Of a stretch of DNA of 64,000 nucleotides, positions 13,761 to 27,535 are shown piece after piece; position 1 is the first letter of the stretch, and every line of letters starts with the position of its first letter. The position numbers and the translations under genes were made by a program. Location: NCBI GenBank assembly GCA_022829145.1, contig CM040763.1, positions 5,142,641 through 5,206,640 on the forward strand, read 5' to 3'. The DNA is from Albula goreensis. Taxonomy: Eukaryota > Chordata > Actinopteri > Albuliformes > Albulidae. The notes under the pieces were generated by a model that saw nothing but the letters and a program-made list of their open reading frames with translations, was not told the origin of the DNA and ran no database searches.

Positions 13761-14073
13761 TTTTTAAAGAGTGTTTTACATTTTAGATTTGTGGGTGCTA
13801 TTCAGTATTCCTTTTGCATTACAGATTTTTTTCCACCTTTTAAACCAGTAATCTATTGATCGCGCTTCTGTGGTTTTGTAGGCTCTACACTTTGATTTCT
13901 GCTTACTGCCCTGCATTTTTTGTATGTGATAATTGTCTGTCAGCCTCTGCAACTGGTGACAACACATTTTTCCCTGCTGCAGATCAATAAAGTATTCAGT
14001 TGCAAATTGGCCAGCTATTCTTTCTGCCAGAAGACCAGCACAAATGTACCTGTGACTTGCAGTGTTGAGATGA
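13761..14073. repeat. tandem duplication, copy 1 (313 bp)
   Basis: This block is repeated exactly, 330 bp downstream. Line-by-line comparison shows no mismatch over the 313 bases. The two copies are separated by 17 bases containing a T run, and both begin at the end of a T tract. Identity this high implies a very recent event or an assembly artefact. Confidence 0.97.
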
Positions 14074-14090
14074 TCTTTTTTTTTTTTTTT

Positions 14091-14403
14091 TTTTTAAAGA
14101 GTGTTTTACATTTTAGATTTGTGGGTGCTATTCAGTATTCCTTTTGCATTACAGATTTTTTTCCACCTTTTAAACCAGTAATCTATTGATCGCGCTTCTG
14201 TGGTTTTGTAGGCTCTACACTTTGATTTCTGCTTACTGCCCTGCATTTTTTGTATGTGATAATTGTCTGTCAGCCTCTGCAACTGGTGACAACACATTTT
14301 TCCCTGCTGCAGATCAATAAAGTATTCAGTTGCAAATTGGCCAGCTATTCTTTCTGCCAGAAGACCAGCACAAATGTACCTGTGACTTGCAGTGTTGAGA
14401 TGA
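14091..14403. repeat. tandem duplication, copy 2 (313 bp)
   Basis: Identical to 13761-14073. Its left boundary is a T tract (14076-14095) matching the T-rich left edge of copy 1. This suggests slippage or unequal crossing-over between homopolymers, or failure to collapse two haplotypes. Neither copy encodes a recognisable protein; the identical minus-strand 63-codon frames are by-products. Confidence 0.97.
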
Positions 14404-15194
14404 AAGCACTAGTAAAGCAGACAGGTGGTGCTTGTGCCTGTTTCAAAAAATAGGGAGAACAATGTGTTCTTTGCTCTAGCTTGTTGTCAATGGTACTGTC
14501 ACTGTCATTGGCACACAAACCATGGAGGGATATTGGGGAATACAAACTTGAGTAAAAAGGATTGGTCAGACTGCTGATGAGAACATGATGTATATCCAGG
14601 CAAGTATTTGGAGCCTGAATAGAAAAGCTTGAAGAAGGACCAGTATTTTTATATTGGCAGACAAGGTTAGGGTATGAATGGGGAAAAATGATAGATATTA
14701 TACAGAAATATTATGAAATGAGCAAGTAGTTTTTTTTTTTTTTTTTTTGAGGATAGAGTGTTTGTTCCAAATGTTACATTATTAAAAACCAGAAGTAATT
14801 CATGGATTTTGGTGGACTCTTTGGTTCAAATTGGGTTGGTGAGTCACTGATCGCCCCATCCACTTGGTTTCATGAAGCGTCTTTTTTTTTTTTTTTTTTC
14901 TTTTTTTTTTTTCCTCCATGACACGTGGAGGAAAAACGCTGGTGTTTTTCCACTGCCTCTCCAAAATGAGAGCTTTTGCTGCTGACATCACCCCAGTTTC
15001 CACCCGGGAATAAGATGCTCACAGAAGCTAGAGCTGATTCACTTTAAAGTGATAGTTCAGGTGTCCTTATTTTCTCCTTTCCGTGCAATGCAGTGATGGG
15101 TGAATGAGGTTTTGTTACCCCCACCCAGCTGGGTGGAGCCCAATATATGCGGCTGAGTTGAGCAAATCAGTGTATTGCTGAGAACAAAATAATT

Positions 15195-15254
15195 TGATTG
15201 GTTAAAATACAGCAGTGACTGAGATCATTGTAGCTCCACCCATTAATGGGGTTC
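15195..15254 (+). repeat. dispersed repeat family, copy 1
   Basis: It has 'gattggttaaaa', then a variable spacer, then 'attgtagctccaccca' and 'ggggtt'. The same order recurs at 39058-39127 and 45113-45172. Similarity probably extends upstream (a 'gtgatggg' motif precedes copies 1 and 3). I do not recognise the family. Confidence 0.6.
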
Positions 15255-18200
15255 TTGGATCATTCTAATACAATCCTCCATCACAAATACTTTGCTCTGC
15301 AGGTCCACAGAAAAATTTTAGTTGAGTAATCATGGTTTAGCTTTGAACATGTAACCTGCAAGTGCATGCATTGCCCTTCTTTTCAGGCAGCAATGCCAGG
15401 CATTTTCAATTATGTAATTGGTACAATCATTACATTTTTGGACCAATAATTCCAACATTACAATGCACCCTCTCTCACCCTACCCTGCAATGGAAAAAGA
15501 CAGCAGATGAATGACCCGCTTGCTGGTCCATTAGCTCAAGTTCTGATCCAACACCCTTTGGCTCATAAGATGTATAGCTGAGATGTGGGCAGGGTGTTAT
15601 AATCCTTGATATGCACTCTTTAAGTTGCTGTATGAATTCAGTCCTGGACAGGTCCTTGGCGATTGTGTGGGATCCTAACCTTCAGTAATTGTGACCTGAT
15701 CACCCTCTTCAAGTGGGATACCACTGAGAGCTTTGTGGACCTGCTGTTTTGCCTTTCAGGTGAGTGGCAGGATGCAGGAATGAGCTTCCCTTGTGCTCTT
15801 TGTCAGGTTGAAGGTCTAGGCCACATCAGCTGGGTTTTTCCCATTTAACATTAGATGTACTGTACCCTCAATTGCCTTTGCAGCACCACAGTCTGAATAT
15901 GGCCTTGTCACTTGATTTGGGTTAAAGAAAAAAGGAAAAAAAAAAAAAAACACTTAGCAATTTGAAAATGAAAGTAAAATGGCACGTTTTATTGAAATGG
16001 ATGTATTAATGTATGAATTCCACAATGCAATAATCCTTGCTAATGCAGGACACTTTCCTGTTCTGTCTTTTGAAGAAATGTGCCACCTTGGGGTTAGGGG
16101 GGGATGCATCTGTTTACAATTTTTTTGTTGGTTTTTTAATTTGAAAACTGGTCTTCATTCATCTGGTTTAGTCATGGTTATAATTTACACAGCAAATATC
16201 TGCTAGAAAACCTGAAATTGTCATTTCGGAGATTTCAGTGTACCTGAGAGTTTGACATATTTATCAATCGATTTTAATTTCCAGCATTTTTTTGTTTTTT
16301 AATTCTATGGGCTTGGATAATCAACAGTATTGAATTGCAGACTGGGATTTAATTCACAGAATGGATATTTTTTTTTCATATTTTATTTTCCTCCATGGAT
16401 AAAGAACCCTTTGGTTTGAGGTCATTTTGAATAGCAAGGAGATTCATTGATGGCAGCTTTTGAATGATCTGAATGGTATTAAGAAATGTTACACTAAATG
16501 AAACATCATGTGAAAGTATAGAATTCACCATCATTCCTAGTTTCAATTTTTTCATTCAAGCCAGATGAAGGGGGTTACCACCTGTCCTAGCTTTAAATAA
16601 AGATAGGTTAAGTTTAGTAGGATGGAGTAGTGTAAGGTAGTCCTTATTTGTCTTGGCAGTTTGAGGGATGAGAGAGAACAAAGAAAATGCCTGAGTTACT
16701 CACACATCCCTGTAGGGGGTGCTGCTGAGTAATTGCCTCCCAGAGATTTTTCAGTCATTGAGTTTCATCTGGGGAGCTAGTACCAGAGGTCATTTCTTTT
16801 GAGTTTGCAGAATGCTGGAGGGGGAAGCATGGATTTGATTAATGCTGTGTGCTCTTCATCAGCTTGGTGCCTTAAGGAAACCTAGCAATAATGGAGACCT
16901 GAGGTTTTATTGTAGTAAAAAAAATTAAAAACCTGTCTGCTAGGAGTCCTTGAGTTTCAGATGTTTCATTCTTTAGAGTTGAGAAGAATTTGAAGGAATA
17001 GTTTAAACAAAAAAAAAAAAAAACTGGTATATGAAATGCATGTGTTCACATTTTCTTTCTTTGCCTTCCTATTTCCATTCGGCTGGTGAAAGAAAATTAG
17101 GATGTTTTGAGTATTTGTTAGTCTGTATTCCTTTAGCTTTACAAACCGAATAGTGATGTCATGCATGTGGAATATGCACACAGTCAGGGCACGTGGGGGA
17201 ATGGTTTTTGGGGATGTCAAAGTTGAGTTTAATGACTGATGCTCAACACTGAAATATCAATCTTTGAGGATGAGATGGATGTGGGGATGAGATGTATGAG
17301 CTCAAAAGAACAGGTCTGTGAATGTGCTTTTGCTTCTGGGGCAGAAGGGATATGATTTTCCCGATCAATCAGAAAATGGTGGTTTTAAGAACCTACAAAT
17401 GTGAGCATGGCACAAATCAAGATTTCTTTTTTATTCTCAATGGCAGATGGGAGTGTTCATCAATAAAGCTCAATGCTTGTGCCTAGAGAGGTAAGGTCTG
17501 AAAATCAGGATTTTCTGATTATTCAGCAAAAAATCATGTCAGTGGGAGGATGCTGTATGGTATTGATCTTGTGTTAAAAGTAATCAAATGTACATGGCTT
17601 TTACTTAATAATTACAGAATGTAAATATGTGCTCATCCGGGTACTTGTACAAACAAAAACTGCGTATAAAAGGAAATTCGTACCTTTTAATACAAAATCA
17701 TTATTGTCTCTATCCTTGTTCTGTGCTGGCTTGAATTTTCAGCCTGTGACATCCGCAATTATTGGTGATGATTCAACTTTTGTGTTAAAACATTCATTAT
17801 TGAAGTCGTCTTATTGTTCTAAGAGACAATCATGCTAGCTTTCATCAAGCATGTATCTAAATATAATTGTGCAGCCAGCAATGACAGTAAATTAAGACTA
17901 ATTTTATTTCTCGCATTCTCCTGTTGCCTGCTGCTTTTTATGGTTCATTGAAGTTTATTTCATTCAGTTGATTTGAAGATTGTGCCTAGTGTAGAGGTGG
18001 TTTCTGAGTGAGAGACTTGCTTGAGGTCATGTTTGCCACAGCATCATGAAATGACCTATCACAGTACAGAATCTAATTAGAATTGGTTATTAATACATCA
18101 TAACCCCTTTAGAATAATGTTGGATTGCTTTTAATGTCTTTAATTGCTTTGTGAATAATGGTCTGCTGAAGCGCTGTCTCCGTATATAAACTGGAGTATG

Positions 18201-20468
18201 CACAGCTGAGTGAAGCTGTGTGGTGTAGGTTGTCTGATCCAGTAGGTGATTAAAAACATGATCTTTAACCACGATTGAGTTGTATCATTTATTCATTTTT
18301 ATTATTTTTTTTTTCCATTGGATCAGCATTTGCTCTGAGGGAGAAGCTGTATAGAGATGGTGGCAACAGAAGGAGCTGGCTGCCGATACCAAAATAATTT
18401 ACCAGGCTAGAGTTTCAGCAAGGCTTGCCAAGCTCCCAAGTGTTTTCCAACTGTTTATCTAATAAAATATTAGGGCTTTCGAGCGGTGTTGGAAGTAGGG
18501 CAATGTCCAATGTTTTCATTTTCTCCTAAGAAAGGTGAGATTGTCAACTGGAAATAGGAACTTGAATATAGAATAGCTTTGGCCTATTTTAGAAAGAATA
18601 CTGGTATTTATGAAGTTCTTTAAACCTTTATAGCAGCATCAGACAGGGACCTTAAACGTCCCTTCTGCTGGAGCAAACACTAATACGGTAACTGTAAACT
18701 GAGAATGGACTAGACTAGTTAAGTTACCCCTGTTGTACGATCTCCATAGCCATCAAGCTAAATGGTATTGGCTGTTTTAAATGAACCAGCTCATGATAGC
18801 GCTCCTTTCCAGAACAGACCAAAATCGTTGGATTAGAATTCAGTTGTTACCATTAGGTCCTAATTTATCCTTGTTCTGGGAACTCTGTGAATGCCATCTT
18901 TGAACATGGTTTTGAAATTCATTAGGATTGCTTCGAAAAGTCACCTCATGCCCATTCTAGAATTCTTTTTTTTTTTTTTTGTGTCCTCACATTCTCTGTG
19001 TATTAGAACAATTCTGATTTTAATTCGTTTGGCATTGCCTTTTTTTAGCCATTCTATATTTTTGGGATATGAAATAAAACTGCACAGATTTGTTTCCTGT
19101 GCTCTGGTGAAACCTAATTGAGTTTGACCAGATATGCCAGGGACAGGTTTCCATTAAAATGCATGTAACCCTTGGTGAATGTGGAGGGATTCGCAATCTG
19201 AAAATCTTTTTTTTTTTTTTTTTTTTTGAGTCTTTTGATAGATGAGGGAAAAGTCATGACACTGACAGTCGTGCAGGATTAAGACATTTTTATAGAACTG
19301 AAATGTGCAGAGAAGTGTCCTGCATGTACCGACCTGCCACTTTGCACATTATGCATTTTGGAGGATGCATTTCAAGGTCCATTTATGCAGGTATAAATAT
19401 CAGCGGACAAAAGATGGTCAAAAAGAAAATTTGATCTGTCATATAATATTGCTGGTGATGTTTTCTCAGCTTTTCCCAGATAGGTACAGTGGAACTCCTC
19501 GCTCATTATTGTTCTCCTTATTTGCTGTTCCCTGGATTTTATAGTGGAGCTCTGCCCCACTGCAGTTGACAGTCTGTGGCTTACCACAGATTGTTGTTAA
19601 ACTGGACTGGCACTGTAATGTGTAATGATGAGGGAACTGGGCTTGTTTGATGTTTGATTCCTGGGTGGAGCGCTGTTACCCTTGGCCAGTGTTGCTGTGG
19701 ATAAGCCTTCAACCAATAAACACATTGTGATTTTTGGTAAACCTTCAAAGCAAAAAGACATTTGTCACCACCTGGTTTGTGTGTGTGGGGTGGTGTTTTC
19801 CATCATTTGATCCAGCCATTCCTACATGTGGATATCTTTACCGTATGTGAGCTGCATACTTCTCAATCATTTCCCCCTTAATCCTTGGCTTCTGTGTCGT
19901 CTTGTAACTGTGTTCTGCTCCACATTAGGATTTTCATTGACTCAAAGATGAAATGTGTAAGGTTACACTGTGTATAAAAATCACAGCACCTGCACTAATG
20001 CAGCAAAAAACTTGGAAGGTCACAAGTTAATTTATTTGAAATTGCACAAAAGTAGACAAAAGCCACGTTTGCTTTTTCTGAAGTTTCAGTGAATTGTTTA
20101 CATTCTAAATGTGTTCCGTAGTCATGGCTTGTTTCCTGGTTGTACTGTGTGTGGGTTTAATGTAGATAAATTAATGCTAACTGAATTCTAACAAGGGTAT
20201 TCTGAGAATTTGTTCTTTAATTTAAAAAAACAGCCATGATCAGTCATTACTAAAGATGCACTGCCAGTCTCTCTTTATGCACATCCGCTATAAAATGTTG
20301 GCCATTTCCTAGAGTCTTAGGTTTTGGTATTAAGAGGCTCGATCTTACAACAAATAAACGCTCAAATACTGGAACATTTAACATGTCTATCCAAGGCGTG
20401 TGTTCAGTAGTCACAGTAAAGCCCGTGTCAGTGCAGCAGGAAAGTGTGTTAGCAAGGGGAGGGAGGTA

Positions 20469-20530
20469 GTAGTGTAGTGATTGCGGTTCATCTGGTCCAC
20501 ACAAGCTGCAAAGTGTTTCTAATTCAATCC
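20469..20530 (+). mobile_element. possible decayed tRNA-SINE head
   Basis: 'agtgtagtgattgcgg' resembles a pol III A box and 'taattcaatcc' a weak B box about 45 bp later, as in tRNA-derived fish SINEs. No clear tail is seen, so this is tentative. Confidence 0.3.
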
Positions 20531-22409
20531 TTTGTTCTAGAGGTATACTATCATAGGCACTTCATACCATGCTGGTCCTCAAATAACAGGAAGTGTCCTC
20601 AATGGACAGGGCGTAAAAATGCCACAAATGCAATCGTTTATTCTAAAGTGAGAGAACAGGAAATCAAGGGGAAGAATTAGTTTAAAACCGTTATGTAATA
20701 TTTCTGTGCCTGGTATTACTTTAATTAGCATTACTAAAGCAGGCTTCAGTCTTGCACATGATTTTTGGGAGGCCTAATAAAAGTTGCACTGCTGGACTGG
20801 AATAAAAAAATATTGAGGGGGAAGTCAAATCTTGCGTGCATCTGGGGAAAATTCTCATGCTGGGCTGTGTACGAAATGTAGATGATTTTACAGGGTTGGC
20901 AGGTTTGCTTGTGCTGAATTTCTCCTGCATAATGGAGGAAATAGGGCCTGACTTATATTGTCACAAGACATGATATATCACTATGCAAGCAATGAAATAA
21001 AATTTTGAGACATTTTGACATGGCAGAATTTCTGTTTCCTACAGTTTTATTTATTTATTTTTTTGCAAATAAGTCTAAAATGTGTCTACTGCAACAGAAC
21101 CACTTAGACAGTGTGTCTTCTGCTTGTGCCTTGGGTAACAGCTGTGCTGGGTTTTTTTTTTTTTAAAATACGTTTTTTTTCCTTGGGTTGAGGTTAATTT
21201 TCTGTCATGCATCTAGACCATTACAATAACTCATGTAGTATTGCGTAAGGAAATGAGTCATTAGCTTTGTTGCATCACAAGCCTCGGAGCATGTGCTTCA
21301 GGCCGTAGTTGGTAATTTACCTTGCTACTTTATATATTTCTGCATCTAAAACTGGAACTTTGTTCCCATAATAGAATGCAAATGTGATTCAGGTTGAGAT
21401 GTGTGTGACCCTGCCAGGGAACATAAAAACGTCTGGATGGGAGCTTGGGAGGGATATGTCCTCTGACTAAATTTAAGGCAGCACAGAGCGGGAGAAAATA
21501 AAATTAAAAAGTCTTCTGACATTAACATGAAGGGAAACTTGTCTGTGATTGAAGGGGAGGAAAAAAAGATAAATATGAATACCCATATCAAAAATTATTT
21601 CTGGGGCTGGAGCTAAACATTTGAACTTGCTGGAAATTAGATTTTCTAACATTTTAACATCGTCATTTTCAGTCCTTCAGTGCAGGTTTGGACATTTTCT
21701 CATGTTTTGGCAGCACCTTGACTTGCAGTGGTGTAGCAGAAGTTGAGTTTGTAAATGTGTTACACTCATCAGGTAATGTGCATCCTGGGTTGGATATCGG
21801 ATGATTCGATAAAGGTAGGCTAGCTAATATATGAGCTAATTTACACCTCAACATTTGGTTTTGAAATGATGAGGGCAGAGGTTTAATGCACATACGGTAA
21901 GAGTTGTTAAATAAAATTCACTGTAAAATGTGCTGGCTGTTTTATGAAAATTAAAGCATAACTTTGAAAGTAAACTTGAGGATGCAAGGCAGAAGGTTCT
22001 GTATTCAGGTTTGTTTGAAATTGGGCCTTCAATCAGAGACTGGTTTCTTTCAAAAGATAATGAATATTGTACAGTGTTATGTTACAGTCATCTGTTTTAA
22101 ATCCATTAGAGAGGAATTTATGTATGTATTTTTGGAGGGTATCAATTTCAGACTATGTAATTGATACATTTAACTAAAATTATGTGAGGAAATTTGTGAA
22201 CAGATTAGCTACTTGAGGAGTTCTGCCATTGTTAATCACTGTTTAAATGGCGGTTTGAGATGGTGGATTTTGATGTGGATGGAGAACTTTATTTGTTTAC
22301 TGAATGTGCTGTTGAAAAAGAGATGGAATGACTTTTACACAGGGAAGGGAGAGGGCCTCTGTCTAGTTTGTGTTTGGCAGTTTTTCCTCACTCTGTAGTG
22401 CTGGGAAAA

Positions 22410-22690
22410 AGTAGTGACAGAAGCAATGACAGTGGGTGCCTCCTGTGGAAAGCCGTAGCAGAGTCGCGTTCAGCTCGCTGTGTTTGGAAGCCATTAATGC
22501 AGTCGGGTGTCATTGCTGCCAACCGCAATGAGCGTGTCCTGAATCTTTTAACAGACTTAATTCATGACTCATTTCGAGAATGTTGTGGTGCACCTTCTAA
22601 GTGGAGTTGGGGAGGTGGGTGGAAGGGAGGTGCCCTTTGGGAATTGAGTAGAAAACCTAAAGATATTAAACATGTGGACTCCTAATTTTC
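22410..22690. promoter_or_regulatory. candidate conserved non-coding element
   Basis: A repeat-free block with balanced composition contains short homeodomain- and bZIP-type motifs: CCATTAATG (22491-22499), TTAATTCATGACTCA with an AP-1-like TGACTCA (about 22558-22572), and two 'gcaatga' motifs. It resembles developmental enhancers that surround neural genes. The call rests on appearance only. Confidence 0.25.
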
Positions 22691-23299
22691 TACTGCATCA
22701 GGTTATAAGCCTTGGCAGTGTATTGTGTTTCAGATTTGGGGATATGTGGTTGTCAAGTTGGATCAAATACAGTCTTAAACAGCAGGCATTTGTTCGGTGC
22801 AATTTGTGGACTCGAGGTGTGAAAAACAGTTAGTCCTATGGTGTCGGGCTTCAGACACGGCAGTACTGTAATTCCTTGCCCTGACAAACGCACAGCCATC
22901 ACCAAAGCTGTTGTCAGGCTGCTGAAGAATACAGTATTATGAAAATACCCACTCTGTGTTATGTCCTACAGCCAGGCTTGGTCTTCCGAGGTGCCTCTAC
23001 TCAGATCCTTTGGACAGAATTATTTTGATAAATTATTCTACTGCAAATTTTAATAATCAGCTGCCTGTCACTCCCATTTTAATAAAATCTTCCTGCTCTT
23101 TTTTAGTCAGTCTGGGCATTAAGCAGACGTTCTTGTCCAGAGCAGCTTCTGCCACAGTCTTGCTGCTGCATGTTTAGCTGTCCCCCCCCCCCAAACCTGT
23201 ATTGTACATTAATTTTTATTTCAGATTCAGTGTTCTTCCTATTGTAGCTGTCTTTTGAAAGGCTTTGAATGTTGATCCTTCCTGTGCTGTTGGTCGCAA
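22691..23299. other. non-coding DNA with a SINE-tail fragment
   Basis: No gene. At 23117-23148 a sequence close to 'cattaagcagacgttctt' continues to 'gtccagagcagctt'. It matches the reverse complement of the common fish SINE tail (compare 62118-62136). Confidence 0.5.
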
Positions 23300-23700
23300 T
23301 TTAACGGCGTATTGTGACTGAAGCTAGAGGCTGCTGCTCTGGTGTCCCCTCCACCTCCCCCACCCCCCACCACAAAATGTTCCCAGGGGTGCCAGAGGCA
23401 GGCAGTGGCTGAGGCCTTTGACACCTGCTTAATGCTGCTCCAGGTGTACAGGTGTGAGGGAGCGGAGTGCACCGTCTCCCTCTGATCTCAGCAGAGGCAG
23501 CCATCAGTCTCACTCTTGCTTGGCCACACAGGAGAGCGCCTGCCGTGCGGAAAGAGGGTCTCTCACTCTCGCACGCACGCACGCACACACACACACACAC
23601 ACCCCTGTAAGCTGCGTGGGCTCGCATACAGCGACATCGCTCATGGCCTGCTGGAGGGTTTTTTTTTCCTCCCACTGCACTGTGCATGCTATCTACCGAG
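23300..23700. other. GC/CpG-rich block with (AC)n tract
   Basis: CpG-enriched sequence with an (ACGC)n/(AC)n tract at 23571-23603. Overlapping long frames on both strands come from base bias and the repeat, not from a gene. It may be a regulatory island; there is no positive evidence for a promoter core. Confidence 0.35.
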
Positions 23701-26048
23701 ATATAGGCTAACTTTTTAGTAATGCAGGTGATACATTAGGGCCCTCTCTCTTTCTCCCCAAGGTTAAATTAAATCTTATTCAACACTTTGCTTCCAGTCA
23801 ATTTTAAAGATTGGATTGCCTTTATAAATGGATGAAGGACTGTGCAGCCTGCTTGTCTAAAGTGGCAAGAGGAAAGGGTTTTTTTTTTTTTTTTTTTGGC
23901 GTCGGTGTGACTGAAGGTGGGGGGGGGGGGGTTGGTTGTCAGACTTAAACCCTGGTGGGCTGTAATGTTTACTTTTCCCCTTCCTGTGGTATTTAATTTC
24001 AATCAGAGGCCAGTGTAGGTTTTGGAAATCGGGCATGTTTCCTATTGAGGCTGTCAGGAGCTTCACAGTTGCTGGAAGATGCTAAAAACCAGCATACGCA
24101 GCAGGGTTCTGGGGCTCGAGTCTGATGCACCTGCTGTAGAAGCCTACTGGGGATGTACTGGGACGAGCAGAAATGAGTGGTAGAGGTGGTGACCTGTGAC
24201 ATGTGATCACCATATTCCTCCACCAGGGGGCAGAGGTGTTCTCCAGCCCTGTGGGGCTTGGCTTCTGGACCAATCACGTTAAGCAGTGATTACTCCATGG
24301 CCTGTAGTCTTCAGTATGTACCTGCTATTTCATTGCACCCAGCAGTTCATTTATCAGTTGTTAACATGGGCTTAAGCATTTTACACTGACCTATTGCTCC
24401 TCTACACACAAAACCGTGAGCGCTTGACTAATTAGGATACCCTTTTCAAAATGTGACTGTTGGACTTGGTTTAATTGATTTGAACTGCCGACCAGCAAAA
24501 AAGGACACGCCATGTAGGCCTTAACAAAAACATTCAAAAAAAAAAAAAAAAAAAAAGTTGCCATGTTGTAAATAATTATTCTGTGCAAAGCAGTGTTCAG
24601 GTTCTAGTGCTAAGGATGGGTATAACTGACATGTTCACACATTACCAGAGTCATTTCTGCTTTGTATGATTGGGTTTGGAGGGATCCCAGCTCCTAAATT
24701 ATGTGATTGAGGGCATGTTATGTACCCATACAGCACTGTAAAGTTGGCACCTTTCCGGAGTGTAACTCCAAAATACTGAAGAGCTACATTTTTCTTTTTA
24801 ATAGTCCTGTAAATTTGGAGGCTGGAATAAAGCAAGTGTATGTTTTCCATTTTTAGAAAGTTAAACATTTATACTTGGAAGTATGAAGTCATCTTGAACT
24901 GAGGAAAACGGTAGCTGTTAAGGGTGTTACTAGGCTTTACAATGCGCTCGATTCTCTGAGAGATGCCTGCAGTTTAGGCTGTTTGATACCAGCGCTAGAA
25001 TTTATGACTCCCTGTGTTTTTCTTATCATTGAGGTCGTGGTGTTTTGTGCAAGGATCGGGGGCTTCAGTCCTTTCTTTCTACCCATACCGCGGTACTGTA
25101 CAACAGTACAATGTGCCTTTTATCATCCCTCATGAGAACAGTCATTTGGCCTTTGTGCACAGCCAGCCAAGGTGTACAATCATGACTGGGTGCTAACATA
25201 ACAAAAAAAATTTAAAAAATGCTGCAAGACAAGCGTGTATATGTTCTGGGCACTTTACGAATTGTATGCCGCTGTGACCTTGATGCAAGCGTAGCCGCCC
25301 ACTCCTACCTTTGCAGCTCCTGTAATCAAAAGACTGAGCACTGCGCCACTTCTGTTTAATTTTGCGAGACCTTGAGCTGTAGAGCGTTACAGTTACAGTT
25401 AAGGTAGCCTTCACATTGAGAAGCCTTTGTGCCATATTAAGTAGGGACATGATTTTTTTTTTTTTTTTTTAATTTTCCTGAAAAAGCCGATTCGTGCTAA
25501 ATGTTTGAGACCACTGGTTGTTGGCTTTGTAAAAGCTATTGACATTTTATGAAGTTTGAAAATCAGCAGTGTCCTCATTAATCAGGATAAACTACATGCC
25601 TGATTTAATGTAGTTTTTCCTTTGCACTTTGAGCTGTATATACAGTTGCAGTTAGGTCACTTCTCACAGTTGGGGCATGTGACACTTGAAAGCACTGAAG
25701 GCAATGTTTCAAACTGCACAGAGACCTTGGGTATGACCTGTTGTAACAGGAGTGTGTATGGTAATAATGTAAGTGGGAAGGAATTCCAGTGAACAAGGTC
25801 CTTCTGGTTGCATCCAGGTTTCAGACGGCCTGTATACTGAATCCCATGTTCTTAATGGTCAGGGCCGTGGGCCTCCAGTCTTGACCGATGAGGGATGTCT
25901 GCAGTAGGCTGCTGCTGAGAAAGTTGATTCAGCTAATCAAGTCAATGGCAGAATTGGTTTGATCAGTGTTGTCCGTGCTGGGCTAAAGCCCCACCCACGC
26001 AGGGCCTCTCAGGTGAGCTTGGGCAATCCTGGGTGACAGGAAGCAGGC
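23701..26048. other. non-coding DNA, no gene seen
   Basis: AT-rich with homopolymers: T at 23879-23897, a G run near 23922-23931, A at 24536-24556, and T at 25453-25470. No recognisable exon or mobile element. Confidence 0.5.
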
Positions 26049-26350
26049 TTTTTTTTTTTTTTTTTTTATAAAAACGTAGCGCTTCCCTGTGCTACTTGCT
26101 CTGTCACTGGCTGAGTGAGTGAGAGAGAGAGAGTGAGTGAGCAAGCAGTTCCTGCAGTAAGGAGTAGAACTGGCAGCCAGTGAGTGCCGGCTGTTCCACT
26201 ACCCCCCCCCCCTTCCTCTTTTTAGCATTGATGCAGCATCACACTCTGCGTTTGTGAAAGCAGACCTCTCCCAATGAGCGGACGCTTCCTCCTACCTCTC
26301 TCACTTGCTCATGCGCTTGAATGCGGAGGACTGCCAGTGGGGGGTCCTGC
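26049..26350 (+). promoter_or_regulatory. candidate TATA promoter with purine-rich leader
   Basis: A T19 run (26049-26067) leads into TATAAAAA (26067-26074). About 45 bp downstream comes a GA/GTGA-rich stretch (26110-26142), then a C run and CpG-containing sequence up to about 26350. A TATA motif followed by a purine-rich leader resembles a promoter with 5' UTR. No confident splice donor follows; CCA|GTGAGTG near 26180 is the best. It could be an alternative elavl2 promoter; this is speculative. Confidence 0.25.
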
Positions 26351-27535
26351 ACAACTCGGGCTGCTCACACGCTTCTTTTTAAAAAATAAATTCCTACCCA
26401 GGTCCTTAGAATAGCCTAACAAATCACAATACATGCTTGCAGGCTTCAGTCACACAACCTAATTTTAGCTAGCTAAGGTATTTGTGGAGCTGAAAGTGAA
26501 GTTTTCTTTAACCCATTAAGGAACCTGTTGCTACATATGGTCAGGAAACTCCTTTTGGCTGAAATGTCAGAGGACCAAATGACCGTATAAAGTTTTTTGA
26601 AGACACAAGTGGATATGCCAAGCTCTTTCATTTTAATGTGGCCACATCCTTTATTCATTAAAATAAAGCAACCATTGTCCTAAAATAAAAATGTATGCAC
26701 CTCTTGTACTATATTTTGCAATCTATATTTTTTTATCCAAAGAGGAAGAGAAATCTTCTGGTATACTATTATGGCTAATCATACCGTTGCCAAGGCAATG
26801 CAGAATCATTTGAAATGCATTTGCACATTGTAATAGGCATAAGGTTGGGGTATAAGGGGTTGAGTTGGTTAGTAGGCTAGCCACAGCCTGACTACATGGC
26901 TGAAAGGTTGGGCCGTTAAGCACCAGCTTTCCAGAGTTCAGTCTCTGATGTGAAATGCTGAAATATATTGAAGTCTGTGGCTGAAATGGCAAGTTTTATA
27001 TGAGCAGAACAAACATTTAAAAATGTGCTGTGAAAAGCATTAAATGGCTTGACATATGAAGTATTTTTTTTTCAATCATTTTATTGTACAGTAAATTATT
27101 TTTAAGTCATTGTCCAGTTTATTGTTAAGTTTATGCCTTGTGGAAGCAGGTTTTATTTCTAAGGTCTGTTGAGCTGGTCTTAGATGATTATATCCTATTT
27201 AGAGTAATTAAAATAGACCGATTTAAAATGAGCAGGTGAAAGGTGGAGGGCTCTGGTGGAATCAGAGCTTGTGGTCGGTGTTGTCCAGGATGTTCTATTG
27301 GTACTAAAATGTGTTCTGTATAAAAATAAATAAATAATAAATAAAAGAATGACCTTGCAGACTTTTTCAGCTCTACTGTTCATGGTTGTTTTCAGTGCTA
27401 ACGTGCTAACGTGCTTTTATATTGGCTCTGTTTCTCTGTTCCCATGGTGCGGAAGGCCTTGGCTTTGTCATGGAACGCGGCACCAGTGTTGCCTCTTGCT
27501 CTTGGGTGACAGCACCAATCGAAGCAAAGCTGTGG

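Larger units (their letters stand above)
14404..22400. other. non-coding DNA, no gene seen
   Basis: About 8 kb of AT-rich sequence without a recognisable exon. It holds poly(T) runs near 14730, 14882-14912, 18965 and 19207-19227, A runs near 15936 and 17010, and one copy of a dispersed repeat (15195-15254). A possible decayed SINE head lies near 20469-20530. The block 18060-18290 lacks repeats and looks conserved, but this cannot be tested here. Confidence 0.5.

Noticed and set aside
13776..14297. two identical 63-codon minus-strand frames as a duplicated gene
   Set aside because: They are by-products of the exact 313-bp tandem duplication and have no domain or promoter.
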